From: Magnetospirillum sp. ME-1
GTDB taxonomy: Bacteria; Pseudomonadota; Alphaproteobacteria; Rhodospirillales; Magnetospirillaceae
Direction: 5' to 3'
NCBI RefSeq assembly: GCF_002105535.1
Contig: NZ_CP015848.1
Location: 4,168,985 to 4,232,984, forward strand
DNA: 64,000 nucleotides
The notes under the pieces: generated by a model
What the model saw: only the letters and a program-made list of their open reading frames with translations
Told to the model about the DNA's origin: nothing
Databases searched by the model: none
Translations under genes and position numbers: made by a program
Shown: piece by piece, positions 52,321 to 61,427 of the stretch
Layout of the letters: each line of letters starts with the position of its first letter
Position numbering within the stretch: position 1 is the stretch's first letter

Positions 52321-53847
52321 ATGGCGGTCATGAACTCATTTCCCCCCGACCATCCCGCCGCCCCCGCCGAGGGAATCGGCTTTCGCGTTCCGCCCCATAA
52401 TTACGAGGCGGAGCAGGCGCTGCTGGGCGCCATCCTGCTGTCCAACCGCGCCTATGAGCGGGTGTCGGAGTTCCTCAAGCCCGAGCACTTCGCCGACCCG
52501 GTGCATGGGCGCATCTTCGCCACCTGCGGCAAGCTGATCGAGCGCGGCCAGATGGCCAACCCGGTGACGCTGAAGACCTATTTCGAGAATGACGGCGGCC
52601 TGGCCGAGATCGGCGGCACCAACTACCTGGCCCAGTTGGCCAATTCCGTGGTCTCGGTGATCAACGCCGAGGATTACGGCAAGCTGATCTTCGACCTGCA
52701 TCTGCGCCGCGCCCTGATCGGCATGGGCGAGGACATGGTCAACGACGCCTTTTCCGCCGATCTCGACACCCCCGCCATGGACCAGATCGGCAAGGCCGAG
52801 GCCAAGCTGTACGATCTGGCCACCACCGGCCAGACCGAGGGCGGGTTCGAGGATTTCAAGACCGTCCTGGTGGGCGCCATCGCCAACGCCGAGGCCGCCC
52901 ACAAGCGCCAGGGCAAGCTGTCGGGCGTGCCCACCGGCCTGATCGACATGGACGGCAAGCTGGGCGGCCTGCATGATTCCGACCTGATCATCCTGGCCGG
53001 CCGCCCCTCCATGGGCAAGACCGCGCTGGCCACCAACATCGCCTTCAACGCCGCCTATGCCTACAAGGAAGAGGTGGACGCCCTGGGGCGCAAGAAGGGC
53101 GTCGACGGCGCCATCACCGCCTTCTTCTCCCTGGAAATGTCGTCGGAGCAGCTGGCCGCCCGTATCCTGGCCGAGCAGGCGGAGATCAACAGCCACAAGA
53201 TCCGCCAGGGCGAGATGTCCAACGAGGAGTTCGAGCGCCTGGTGGTGGCGGCCCAGAACCTGCACCGCCTGCCGCTGTTCATCGACGACACCCCGGCGCT
53301 GTCCATCTCGGCGGTGCGCACCCGTGCCCGGCGATTGCAGCGCCAGCACGGCCTGGGCCTGATCGTCATCGACTACCTGCAACTGCTGAGGGGCTCGTCC
53401 TCGTCGTCCGAGAACCGCGTGCAGGAAGTCTCGGAGATCACCCGCGGCCTGAAAGCGCTGGCCAAGGAGCTGTCGGTGCCGGTGATCGCGCTGTCCCAGT
53501 TGTCGCGCGCCGTCGAGCAGCGCGAGGACAAACGGCCCCAGCTGGCCGATCTGCGCGAATCCGGCTCCATCGAACAGGACGCCGACGTGGTGATGTTCGT
53601 GTTCCGCGAACAGTACTACCTGGAACGCGCCGAGCCCGGCCAGCGGCCAGAGGAATCCCAGGAAAAATTCAACGAGCGCCACGCCAAGTGGATGCAGCGC
53701 TGCGAAGAGGTCTACAACACCGCCGAGGTGATCATCGCCAAGCAGCGTCACGGCCCCGTGGGCACCGTGCGCCTCGCCTTCCACGGCGAGTTCACCAAAT
53801 TCGGCAACCTGGCCAAAACCGACCATTACGAGGACCCGGGCTTCTGA
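52321..53847 (+). CDS. dnaB: replicative DNA helicase DnaB
   Basis: This 508-aa RecA-fold hexameric helicase has an N-terminal domain ([19 protein letters not shown]), Walker [12 protein letters not shown] near residue 228, [12 protein letters not shown] (Walker B) and [34 protein letters not shown]. It unwinds DNA at the fork. It has no visible intein. Confidence 0.97.
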   Translation: [508 protein letters not shown]

Positions 53848-53887
53848 GGCCGAGCGCCATGACACGGTTTCTCGAACCTAAGGCCAC

Positions 53888-53980
53888 CGTCATTCCGGGC
53901 GTAGCGAAGCGCAGACCCGGAATCCACGGGAGTGGCTGCACCATGGCCCCCGGCTCGCGCTTCGCTTGGCCGGGGTGACG
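53888..53980. repeat. palindromic intergenic repeat left of the GIY-YIG gene
   Basis: CGTCATTCCGGGCGTAGCG ... CCCGGAATCCACGG and CCGGGGTGACG ends place it in the interspersed repeat family. It ends three bases before the GIY-YIG start codon. Confidence 0.7.
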
Positions 53981-53982
53981 GT

Positions 53983-54282
53983 ATGAGCGAACCGAAGCGA
54001 CCGGTCGTCTATATTCTCGCCAGTGGCAGACTTGGCACGCTTTACGTTGGTGTCACCAGCAATTTGACCAGTAGGATATGGGAGCACAAGAATGATGTTG
54101 CCGACGGCTTCACGAAGCGGTACGGGGTTCATGCTCTGGTATGGCTCGAGTTCCACGATACCATGATTTCGGCCATCGAACGCGAGAAGCAGCTGAAGAA
54201 GTGGCGCCGAGCCTGGAAAATCGCTCTCATCGAGAAGGACAATCCCCATTGGTGCGATCTCTATCCGGGCCTGATACTTTGA
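53983..54282 (+). CDS. GIY-YIG nuclease superfamily protein (99 aa)
   Basis: This small single-domain protein has the GIY-YIG core VYILASGRLGTLYVGVTS (VYI and YVG as the two motif triplets), the Arg31/His35 helix (SRIWEHKN) and the catalytic Glu in AIEREKQLKKW. These small forms (YhbQ/UPF0213-like) are thought to be structure-specific nucleases. It sits between two palindromic repeats, in the gap between dnaB and alr. The start is the ATG at 53983, right after the left repeat. Confidence 0.85.
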   Translation: MSEPKRPVVYILASGRLGTLYVGVTSNLTSRIWEHKNDVADGFTKRYGVHALVWLEFHDTMISAIEREKQLKKWRRAWKIALIEKDNPHWCDLYPGLIL

Positions 54283-54290
54283 CGGAGCTC

Positions 54291-54385
54291 CGTCACTCCG
54301 GACAAGCGCAAGCACGAACCGGAATCCAAATGACCGCCATCTCCATGGATTCCGGGTTCTCGCTAACGCTCGCCCCGGAATGACG
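54291..54385. repeat. palindromic intergenic repeat right of the GIY-YIG gene
   Basis: CGTCACTCCGGACAAGCG ... CCGGAATCC and GGATTCCGGGTTCTCG ... CCCCGGAATGACG arms show it belongs to the same family as the repeat at 53888. Confidence 0.7.
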
Positions 54386-54403
54386 AAACCGTAGGACGCC
54401 CCG

Positions 54404-55519
54404 ATGACCGACCTGTCCCGCGCCACCGCCCTGCTGACCATCGACGTGGCGGCCATCGTCGCCAACTGGAAGCGGCTGTCCGCCCTGGTGGCGCCGGCCG
54501 AGGCGTCGGCCGTGGTCAAGGCCGATTGCTACGGCTTGGGGGTGGAGCACATCGCCCCCGCCTTGTTCGCCGCCGGATGCCGGTCGTTCTTCGTCGCCTG
54601 CGTGGACGAGGGCATCGTGCTGCGCCGCATCGTGCCCGGCGCGGTGATCCATGTGCTGAGCGGCCCCACCGGCGGCGACGAGGCTGAATTCGCCGTCCAC
54701 AACCTGATTCCGGTGCTGAACTCGCTCGCCCAGATCACCGGCTGGGCCAGCTTCGCCAAGAAGGGCAGCGGTGCGCCCGCCGTGGCCATCCACATCGATA
54801 CCGGCATGAACCGCCTGGGCCTGTCCGAGCCCGAGTTGGAGCGTCTGGCCGCCAAGCCCGAGATTCTGGCCGCCATGCGCCCCATCCTGGTCATGAGCCA
54901 CCTGGCCTGCGCCGACGACAGCGATTCGCCCATGAACGCCAAACAATTGACCTCGTTGCGCCGGCTGGCCTCGCATCTGCCAGCCCTGCCCCAGTCCATG
55001 GCGGCCTCCTCGGGTATCTTCCTGGGACGGGGCTTTCACCTCGCCATGGTCCGCCCGGGCGCCGCGCTCTATGGCCTCAATCCCATGCCGGGTCGCCCCA
55101 ATCCCATGAGCCAAGTGGTTAAACTGCAAGGAAAAATCCTTCAGGTCCGTGACGTTGACAGCCCTATGACCGTTGGCTATGGTGCCACCCACCGCGTCGA
55201 GGGAAAGCGCAGGCTGGCGGTCGTGGCGGTGGGCTATGCCGACGGCTGGTTCCGCTCCCTCTCGAATCGCGGGCATGGGATGATCGGGGGGATGAAGGTG
55301 CCGGTGGTCGGACGGGTTTCCATGGATTTGACCACCTTCGACGTCACCGACGTCCCGGTGGAGCACGCCCATCCCGGCGGGCTGATCGAATTGATCGGCC
55401 CCGGCCATGGCGCCGACCACGTGGCGGCCGAGGCCGACACCATCGGCTACGAGGTCCTGACCGCCCTGGGCCGCCGCCATCACCGCCGCTGGACCGGCAC
55501 CGAGGGGGCGACGGCGTAA
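54404..55519 (+). CDS. alr: alanine racemase
   Basis: The 371-aa PLP enzyme makes D-alanine for peptidoglycan. The PLP-binding Lys39 lies in AVVKADCYGLGVEHI, the phosphate region in MVRPGAALYGLNPMP, and the second catalytic Tyr in MTVGYGATHRVEGK. Its stop overlaps the mlaE ATG by one base. Confidence 0.95.
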   Translation: MTDLSRATALLTIDVAAIVANWKRLSALVAPAEASAVVKADCYGLGVEHIAPALFAAGCRSFFVACVDEGIVLRRIVPGAVIHVLSGPTGGDEAEFAVHNLIPVLNSLAQITGWASFAKKGSGAPAVAIHIDTGMNRLGLSEPELERLAAKPEILAAMRPILVMSHLACADDSDSPMNAKQLTSLRRLASHLPALPQSMAASSGIFLGRGFHLAMVRPGAALYGLNPMPGRPNPMSQVVKLQGKILQVRDVDSPMTVGYGATHRVEGKRRLAVVAVGYADGWFRSLSNRGHGMIGGMKVPVVGRVSMDLTTFDVTDVPVEHAHPGGLIELIGPGHGADHVAAEADTIGYEVLTALGRRHHRRWTGTEGATA

Positions 55520-56295
55520 TGTTCAATTTCCTCGCCACTGTCGGCCGGGTGTTCCTGGCGTTCCTGGCCCATGTGGGCCGGCTGTCGGCCTTCACCGCCA
55601 TGGCGGTGTCGCACACCATCCGCCCGCCCTTCTATCCCCGCCTGATCCTGCGCGAGATCATCGAGATCGGCTATTTCTCGCTGCCCGTGGTGGGGCTGAC
55701 CGCCATCTTCTCGGGCATGGTGCTGGCGCTGCAAAGCTATACCGGCTTCGCCCGCTTCTCGGCCGAGGGCGCCGTCGCCACCGTGGTGGTGCTGTCCATG
55801 ACCCGCGAGTTGGGCCCCGTGCTGGCCGGCCTGATGGTGGCTGGACGCATCGGCGCCTCCATGGCCGCCGAGATCGGCACCATGCGCGTCACCGAGCAGA
55901 TCGACGCCCTGACCACGCTGTCGACCAATCCCTTCAAGTATCTGGTGGCGCCGCGCATTCTGGCCGGCACCCTGATGCTGCCCTTCCTGGTGCTGATCGC
56001 CGACATCATCGGCGTGTTCGGCGGCTATATCGTCGGCGTCTACAAGCTGGGCTTCAACTCGGCCACCTACATCTCGCGCACCTGGGAGTTCCTGGAACCG
56101 CTGGACGTCATCTCCGGGCTGACCAAGGCCGCCGTGTTCGGCTTCCTGATCACCCTGATGGGCTGCTACAACGGCTACTACTCCAAGGGCGGCGCCCAGG
56201 GCGTGGGCGCGGCCACCACCAACGCGGTGGTGTCGGCGGCCATCATGATCCTGGTGTTCAACTACCTCATCACCGCCATGTTCTTCGGGAAGTGA
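55519..56295 (+). CDS. mlaE: Mla-type ABC transporter permease
   Basis: This 258-aa MlaE-family permease has SLPVVGLTAIFSGMVLALQS and the EIGTMRVTEQIDALTTLSTN coupling segment, with five membrane helices. It carries phospholipids between the membranes together with MlaF, encoded four bases downstream. Confidence 0.93.
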   Translation: MFNFLATVGRVFLAFLAHVGRLSAFTAMAVSHTIRPPFYPRLILREIIEIGYFSLPVVGLTAIFSGMVLALQSYTGFARFSAEGAVATVVVLSMTRELGPVLAGLMVAGRIGASMAAEIGTMRVTEQIDALTTLSTNPFKYLVAPRILAGTLMLPFLVLIADIIGVFGGYIVGVYKLGFNSATYISRTWEFLEPLDVISGLTKAAVFGFLITLMGCYNGYYSKGGAQGVGAATTNAVVSAAIMILVFNYLITAMFFGK

Positions 56296-56299
56296 CGCC

Positions 56300-57076
56300 A
56301 TGAGCACCCAACCTCCCAAGATCGAACTTACCGGCGTTCACAAGGCCTTCGGCCCCAAGGTGGTGCTGGACGGTATCGACCTTTCCGTCGCCCGGGGCGA
56401 ATCCGTGGTGGTGATCGGAGGCTCCGGCACCGGCAAGTCGGTGATGCTGAAATGCATCCTGGGCCTGTTGCGTCCTGAAACCGGCTCCATCAGGATCGAC
56501 GGCGAGGAAGTGGTCGGCATGGGGCCCAAGGACCGCGACCGCATCATGACCAAGTTCGGCATGCTGTTCCAGGGCGGCGCCCTGTTCGACTCGCTGAAGG
56601 TCTGGGAAAACGTCGCCTTCGGCCTGATCCAGGGCCGCAAGATGGAGCGGGCCAAGGCCCGCGACATCGCCATCGAGAAGCTGGCCCAGGTGGGCCTTGC
56701 CGCCTCCACCGGCGACCTGTCGCCGTCGGAGCTGTCGGGCGGCATGCAAAAGCGCGTGTCCCTGGCCCGCGCCATCGCCACCAACCCGGAAATTATCTTC
56801 TTCGACGAACCCACCACTGGCCTTGATCCCATCATGGCCGACGTGATCAACGACCTGATCGTCAAGTGCTGCAAGGAAGTGGGTGCCACGGCGCTGTCCA
56901 TCACCCACGACATGGCCTCGGCCCGCAAGATCTCCGACCGCATCGCCATGCTCTACAAGGGCCGCCTGATCTGGGTCGGCCCAGCCAAGGACATCGACCA
57001 GTCCGGCAACGAATACGTCGATCAGTTCATCCACGGCCGCGCCGTGGGGCCGATTACGATGGAATTGCGGGCGTAG
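56300..57076 (+). CDS. mlaF: Mla-type ABC transporter ATP-binding protein
   Basis: This 258-aa ATPase has Walker A GGSGTGKS (40-47), the signature LSGGMQKR (145-152) and Walker B IIFFDEPTTGLDP. It pairs with MlaE. No mlaD gene follows, so the substrate-binding MCE protein must be elsewhere. Confidence 0.95.
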   Translation: MSTQPPKIELTGVHKAFGPKVVLDGIDLSVARGESVVVIGGSGTGKSVMLKCILGLLRPETGSIRIDGEEVVGMGPKDRDRIMTKFGMLFQGGALFDSLKVWENVAFGLIQGRKMERAKARDIAIEKLAQVGLAASTGDLSPSELSGGMQKRVSLARAIATNPEIIFFDEPTTGLDPIMADVINDLIVKCCKEVGATALSITHDMASARKISDRIAMLYKGRLIWVGPAKDIDQSGNEYVDQFIHGRAVGPITMELRA

Positions 57077-57135
57077 GGGAAATGGACGCAGCCAGCGGAA
57101 TTCTGGCTGAGTTGCTTGCCATCGGCGGAGGAATC

Positions 57136-57432
57136 ATGGCGATCCGGCGGCATGATGGGAAAAATCCCCTTGATCGGCCAGCCTTCTCCTTCAAGATTTT
57201 AGCCGTCCTTCTCCTCCTGCTTGTGTCCGCCTTTCTGATGCCTCCCAATCCGGCAGGCTGGTACATAGGGGCCGCAGTTCATGTGGTGATGACTGCGGCG
57301 CTCGCGTATTGGGGCGCTGGGCGTCTATACGATATCGGGACGTCGAAATGGCTTGCCATGATTGCTACGATCCCAGTTATCGGCGTTGCGTTCTCCATCG
57401 GGCTTATCATTCCCCGCAGCAAACGGCGCTGA
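57136..57432 (+). CDS. small DUF805-like membrane protein (98 aa)
   Basis: The start MAIRRHDG has GGAGG five bases upstream. An ATG 54 bases earlier (57082) has a poorer site and would extend it to 116 aa. Three hydrophobic segments are present, and the phrase GAGRLYDIGTSKWLAMIATI resembles DUF805 (RRLHD-G-S). Function unknown. Confidence 0.6.
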   Translation: MAIRRHDGKNPLDRPAFSFKILAVLLLLLVSAFLMPPNPAGWYIGAAVHVVMTAALAYWGAGRLYDIGTSKWLAMIATIPVIGVAFSIGLIIPRSKRR

Positions 57433-57525
57433 GCCGCCGAACCTATACGAGCGAGGGAGATCAAGCACACGCTTGTTCCCCTCACGTTCTCATGCTATGG
57501 TGCGCAGGGTGATATGGAGTGGGTC

Positions 57526-57801
57526 ATGGCCGAGGTGGACAATTCCGCGCTTTTCCAGCTGTTGGGCAGTGTCGCCGCCGATGTGCGGGAGATGAAAACC
57601 GACATGCGTGGAATGAAGAGCGACATGCAGCAGGTCAAGACGACACTGTCCGAGCATGACTACCGCTTCGGGGAACTGCGTCAGGCGCTGACCGAATACC
57701 ATTCCTCCGTCCTCGGCCACGGGGTGCTGATCAGCGAGATGGAAGACCGCATTCGCCGCATCGAACGCCATCTCGGCCTACCTCCCGCCGCCGCCGAGTA
57801 A
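57526..57801 (+). CDS. short coiled-coil protein (91 aa)
   Basis: It is a helical protein with heptad repeats (REMKTDMRGMKSDMQQVKTT) of the kind seen in small DUF-type coiled-coil proteins next to radA. The ATG at 57526 has GGAG six bases upstream. It ends nine bases before the TTG start of radA. Confidence 0.6.
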   Translation: MAEVDNSALFQLLGSVAADVREMKTDMRGMKSDMQQVKTTLSEHDYRFGELRQALTEYHSSVLGHGVLISEMEDRIRRIERHLGLPPAAAE

Positions 57802-57809
57802 GCTCTCCC

Positions 57810-59192
57810 TTGGCCAAATCCCCCTCCTCCCAGTTCGTCTGCCAGGAATGCGGCGCCGTCACCCGCAAATGGGCGGGCAAGTGCGAATCCTGCGGCGCCT
57901 GGAACTCCATCACCGAGGAGGCGGCGCGCGAAGAGGTGCCCAAGGGCCTGTCGGGGGGCAAGGGCAAGCGCATCGAGTTCGTCGGCCTGGAAGGCAATGC
58001 CGAGCCGCTGTCGCGCTGGCTGACCGGTATCGGCGAGCTGGACCGGGTGTGCGGCGGCGGGCTGGTGCCCGGCTCGTGCCTGCTGGTGGGCGGCGATCCC
58101 GGCATCGGCAAGTCCACGCTTTTGCTCCAGGCCACGGCGCGCCTCTCGGCCCAGGTCTCTGTCGCCTACATCTCGGGCGAGGAGGCGGTGGATCAGGTGC
58201 GCATGCGCGCCGCCCGCCTGGGCTATGCCAAGGCCAAGGTGGCGCTGGCCTCGGCCGGGTCGTTGCGCGACATCCTGGCCTCGCTGGACGGCCCCGACGC
58301 GCCCCAGGTGGTGGTGATCGATTCCATCCAGACCGTCTATGCCGACAACATCGAATCGGCGCCGGGCACCGTCAGTCAGGTGCGCGCCTGCGCCGCCGAG
58401 CTGATCCGGCTGGCCAAGCGCCGGGGCTTCGTCCTGTTCCTGGTGGGCCACGTCACCAAGGAGGGCACCATCGCCGGCCCCCGGGTGCTGGAGCACATGG
58501 TCGATACCGTATTGTATTTCGAGGGCGACCGGGGCCATCAGTTCCGCATCCTGCGCGCCGTGAAGAACCGCTTCGGCGCCACCGACGAAATCGGGGTGTT
58601 CGAGATGACCGAGGGCGGGCTGTCCGAGGTGGCCAACCCGTCCGCCCTGTTCCTGGCCGAGCGGCGCGGCAACGTGTCGGGCTCGTGCGTCTTCGCCGGC
58701 ATGGAGGGCACCCGGCCCATGCTGGTGGAAATCCAGGCCCTGGTGGCGCCCAGCTCGCTGTCTTCGCCGCGGCGCGCCGTGGTCGGCTGGGACACCAACC
58801 GCCTGTCCATGGTGCTGGCGGTGCTCGATGCCCGCTGTGGGCTTGCTTTGTCGGGCAATGACGTTTATTTGAACGTCGCCGGAGGATTGCGGATCGCCGA
58901 GCCGGCCGCCGACCTTGCCGTCGCCGCGGCCCTGGTGTCGTCCGCATCCGACGTGCCCGTTCCCGCCGACATGGTCGTGTTCGGCGAGATCGGGCTGTCC
59001 GGCGAGGTCCGGGCGGTGGCCCAGGCCGACACCCGCCTGAAGGAAGCCGCCAAGCTGGGCTTCGACCAGGCGCTGGTGCCGGCCCGGCCGCGTAAGGACA
59101 AGGGCGGAGGGATAGCCGGCGCGGGGTCGCCGCTCGCCATCCGCTCCATCGGGCATTTGCAGGACGTGCTTGGGCTGTTCAAGCACGATTGA
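57810..59192 (+). CDS. radA: DNA repair protein RadA
   Basis: The 460-aa protein has an N-terminal zinc finger (Cys11, Cys14, Cys25, Cys28), Walker A GGDPGIGKST near residue 93, the RadA motif KNRFG near 252 and a Lon-like C-terminal domain. It helps process recombination branches. The start is TTG, read as Met. Confidence 0.95.
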   Translation: MAKSPSSQFVCQECGAVTRKWAGKCESCGAWNSITEEAAREEVPKGLSGGKGKRIEFVGLEGNAEPLSRWLTGIGELDRVCGGGLVPGSCLLVGGDPGIGKSTLLLQATARLSAQVSVAYISGEEAVDQVRMRAARLGYAKAKVALASAGSLRDILASLDGPDAPQVVVIDSIQTVYADNIESAPGTVSQVRACAAELIRLAKRRGFVLFLVGHVTKEGTIAGPRVLEHMVDTVLYFEGDRGHQFRILRAVKNRFGATDEIGVFEMTEGGLSEVANPSALFLAERRGNVSGSCVFAGMEGTRPMLVEIQALVAPSSLSSPRRAVVGWDTNRLSMVLAVLDARCGLALSGNDVYLNVAGGLRIAEPAADLAVAAALVSSASDVPVPADMVVFGEIGLSGEVRAVAQADTRLKEAAKLGFDQALVPARPRKDKGGGIAGAGSPLAIRSIGHLQDVLGLFKHD

Positions 59193-59212
59193 CACCCTAA
59201 CTGGACGAGGAA

Positions 59213-59926
59213 ATGGGGAACCTCAACATCACCGCCGTTGACGTTGTGGTCGCCGTGGTGCTGCTCGGCTCGGCGGGATTCGCCTTCCTGCGCGGCTTCG
59301 TGCAGGAGGTGCTGTCCATCACCTCGTGGGTGGGCGCGGTGTTCGCCGCCCTCTACGGCTTTCCCCACGCCCAGCCGTTCTTCCGCGCCCAGATCGGCAG
59401 CGCCCTGGTGGCCGACGTCGCCGCCGGCGCCACCTTGTTCCTGGTCACCCTGCTGGCGCTCTCGCTGCTGACCAAGCGGGTGTCGGACACGGTGCGGAAA
59501 AGCGCCCTCAACTCGGTGGATTCGTCGCTGGGCTTCGTGTTCGGACTGGCGCGCGGCGCCGTGCTGGTGTCGCTGGCCTACATGTCGGCGGCCTGGCTGT
59601 TCGACGGCCCCGAACAACAGCCCGACTGGCTGGCCCAAAGCCGGTCGCGCCCCTGGCTGATGCGCGGCGCCGACATGCTGCAGAATCTGGCGCCCGCCGG
59701 GCTGGGCAAGGCGGAAGGCAAGACGCGCGAAGCCTCGGCCGAGGCCCGCCAGATGATGGAAGCCGAGAAGACCTTCCAGAAATTCGTTTCGCCGCAACCG
59801 GCCGCGCCGTCGGCCCGCCCCGCCCCCGACGCCAAGGGCAAGGCCGATTCCAAGGCCAAGTCCGATCAAAGCTACGACAGTGAAAGCCGTACCCAGATGG
59901 AACGGCTGATCCGCAGCAATCAATAG
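59213..59926 (+). CDS. cvpA: CvpA family membrane protein (237 aa)
   Basis: Four hydrophobic segments lie in the first 130 residues (VDVVVAVVLLGSAGFAFLRG, SITSWVGAVFAALYG), followed by a charged cytoplasmic tail. CvpA genes often precede purF, as here. The role is in envelope homeostasis; the biochemical function is unclear. Confidence 0.9.
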   Translation: MGNLNITAVDVVVAVVLLGSAGFAFLRGFVQEVLSITSWVGAVFAALYGFPHAQPFFRAQIGSALVADVAAGATLFLVTLLALSLLTKRVSDTVRKSALNSVDSSLGFVFGLARGAVLVSLAYMSAAWLFDGPEQQPDWLAQSRSRPWLMRGADMLQNLAPAGLGKAEGKTREASAEARQMMEAEKTFQKFVSPQPAAPSARPAPDAKGKADSKAKSDQSYDSESRTQMERLIRSNQ

Positions 59927-59966
59927 CGCCATCCTCACCAGCACCGAACCGCCAGGACGCAATCCC

Positions 59967-61427
59967 ATGCTGACCACCGACCCCTTCGACGACGATCATC
60001 TCCGCGAGGAATGCGGTGTGTTCGGCATCTTCGGCCATCCCGAAGCCGCCGCCCACGTGGCGCTGGGGCTGCACGCCCTGCAGCATCGCGGCCAGGAGGC
60101 GGCGGGCATCGTCGCCTTCGACGGGGCCCACTTCCACAACCACCGCGGCCTCGGCCACGTGGAGGACAATTTCGGCAACGCCTCGGTGATCGGCAAGCTG
60201 AAGGGCGCCCATGCGGTGGGGCATGTGCGCTACTCCACCACCGGCGAGACCCTGCTGCGCAACGTCCAGCCGCTGTTCGCCGAGATGGAGTTCGGCGGAC
60301 TGGCGCTGGGCCATAACGGCAACCTGACCAACGCCATGGCGCTGCGCCGCCAGCTGGTGCGGCGCGGCTGCCTGTTCCAGTCGACCACCGACACCGAGGT
60401 GATCATCCACCTGATCGCCATCAGCCTGTATTCCACCGTCGAGGACCGCCTGATCGACGCGCTGCGCCAGATCGAGGGGGCCTATTCCCTGGTGGCCGCC
60501 ACCAAGGATGCCGTCTTCGGCGTGCGCGACCCGCTGGGCATCCGCCCGCTGTGCCTGGGCCGCCTGGACAAGGCGTGGATCCTGGCCTCCGAATCCTGCG
60601 CGCTGGACATCATCGGCGCCGAGTTCGTCCGCGACGTGGAGCCGGGCGAGATCGTGGTGCTGTCGGCCGACGGCATCCGCTCGGTCAAGCCCTTCGTCAA
60701 GCGCCCCTCGCGCTTCTGCATCTTCGAGTACATCTACTTCGCCCGCCCCGATTCCGTGGTGGAAGGCACCAGCGTCTACGAGGCCAGGAAGCGCATCGGC
60801 AGCGAACTGGCCCGCGAAAGCCTGGTGGCGGCCGACGTGGTGGTGCCGGTGCCCGATTCGGGCGTTCCCGCCGCCATCGGCTTCGCCGCCGAGGCCGGCA
60901 TTCCCTTCGAGCTGGGCATCATCCGCAATCACTATGTGGGCCGCACCTTCATCCAGCCGACCGACAACATCCGCCACACCGGCGTCAAGATGAAGCACAA
61001 CGCCAACCGCCCCATGCTGGCGGGCAAGCGCGTCATCCTGGTCGACGATTCCATCGTGCGCGGCACCACCAGCCGCAAGATCGTCGAGATGGTGCGCCAG
61101 GCCGGCGCCACCGAGGTCCACATGCGGATCTCCAGCCCGCCGACCACCCATTCCTGCTATTTCGGCATCGACACGCCCGAGCGCGAGAAGCTGCTGGCGG
61201 CGCGCTACGACGTGGACGGCATGGCCAAGCTGATCGGCGTGGATTCCCTGGCCTTCATCTCCATCGACGGCCTGTACCGGGCGGTGGGCGAACAGGGCCG
61301 CAACGGCGCCGAGCCGCAATTCTGTGATGCCTGCTTCACCGGCGATTATCCCGTCGATCCCACCGACTACAACAGCGCCAAGTCGGATACCAAGCAGCTT
61401 TCCCTGCTGACCGAGGACACCCACTGA
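59967..61427 (+). CDS. purF: amidophosphoribosyltransferase
   Basis: The 486-aa enzyme makes phosphoribosylamine from PRPP and glutamine. The nucleophile Cys16 in REECGVFGIFG is exposed after a 15-residue leader is removed. PRPP binding shows in VILVDDSIVRGTTSRK. Four or more conserved cysteines near the end (FCDACFTGDYP) suggest an Fe-S type. Its stop is one base into the next ATG. Confidence 0.97.
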   Translation: MLTTDPFDDDHLREECGVFGIFGHPEAAAHVALGLHALQHRGQEAAGIVAFDGAHFHNHRGLGHVEDNFGNASVIGKLKGAHAVGHVRYSTTGETLLRNVQPLFAEMEFGGLALGHNGNLTNAMALRRQLVRRGCLFQSTTDTEVIIHLIAISLYSTVEDRLIDALRQIEGAYSLVAATKDAVFGVRDPLGIRPLCLGRLDKAWILASESCALDIIGAEFVRDVEPGEIVVLSADGIRSVKPFVKRPSRFCIFEYIYFARPDSVVEGTSVYEARKRIGSELARESLVAADVVVPVPDSGVPAAIGFAAEAGIPFELGIIRNHYVGRTFIQPTDNIRHTGVKMKHNANRPMLAGKRVILVDDSIVRGTTSRKIVEMVRQAGATEVHMRISSPPTTHSCYFGIDTPEREKLLAARYDVDGMAKLIGVDSLAFISIDGLYRAVGEQGRNGAEPQFCDACFTGDYPVDPTDYNSAKSDTKQLSLLTEDTH

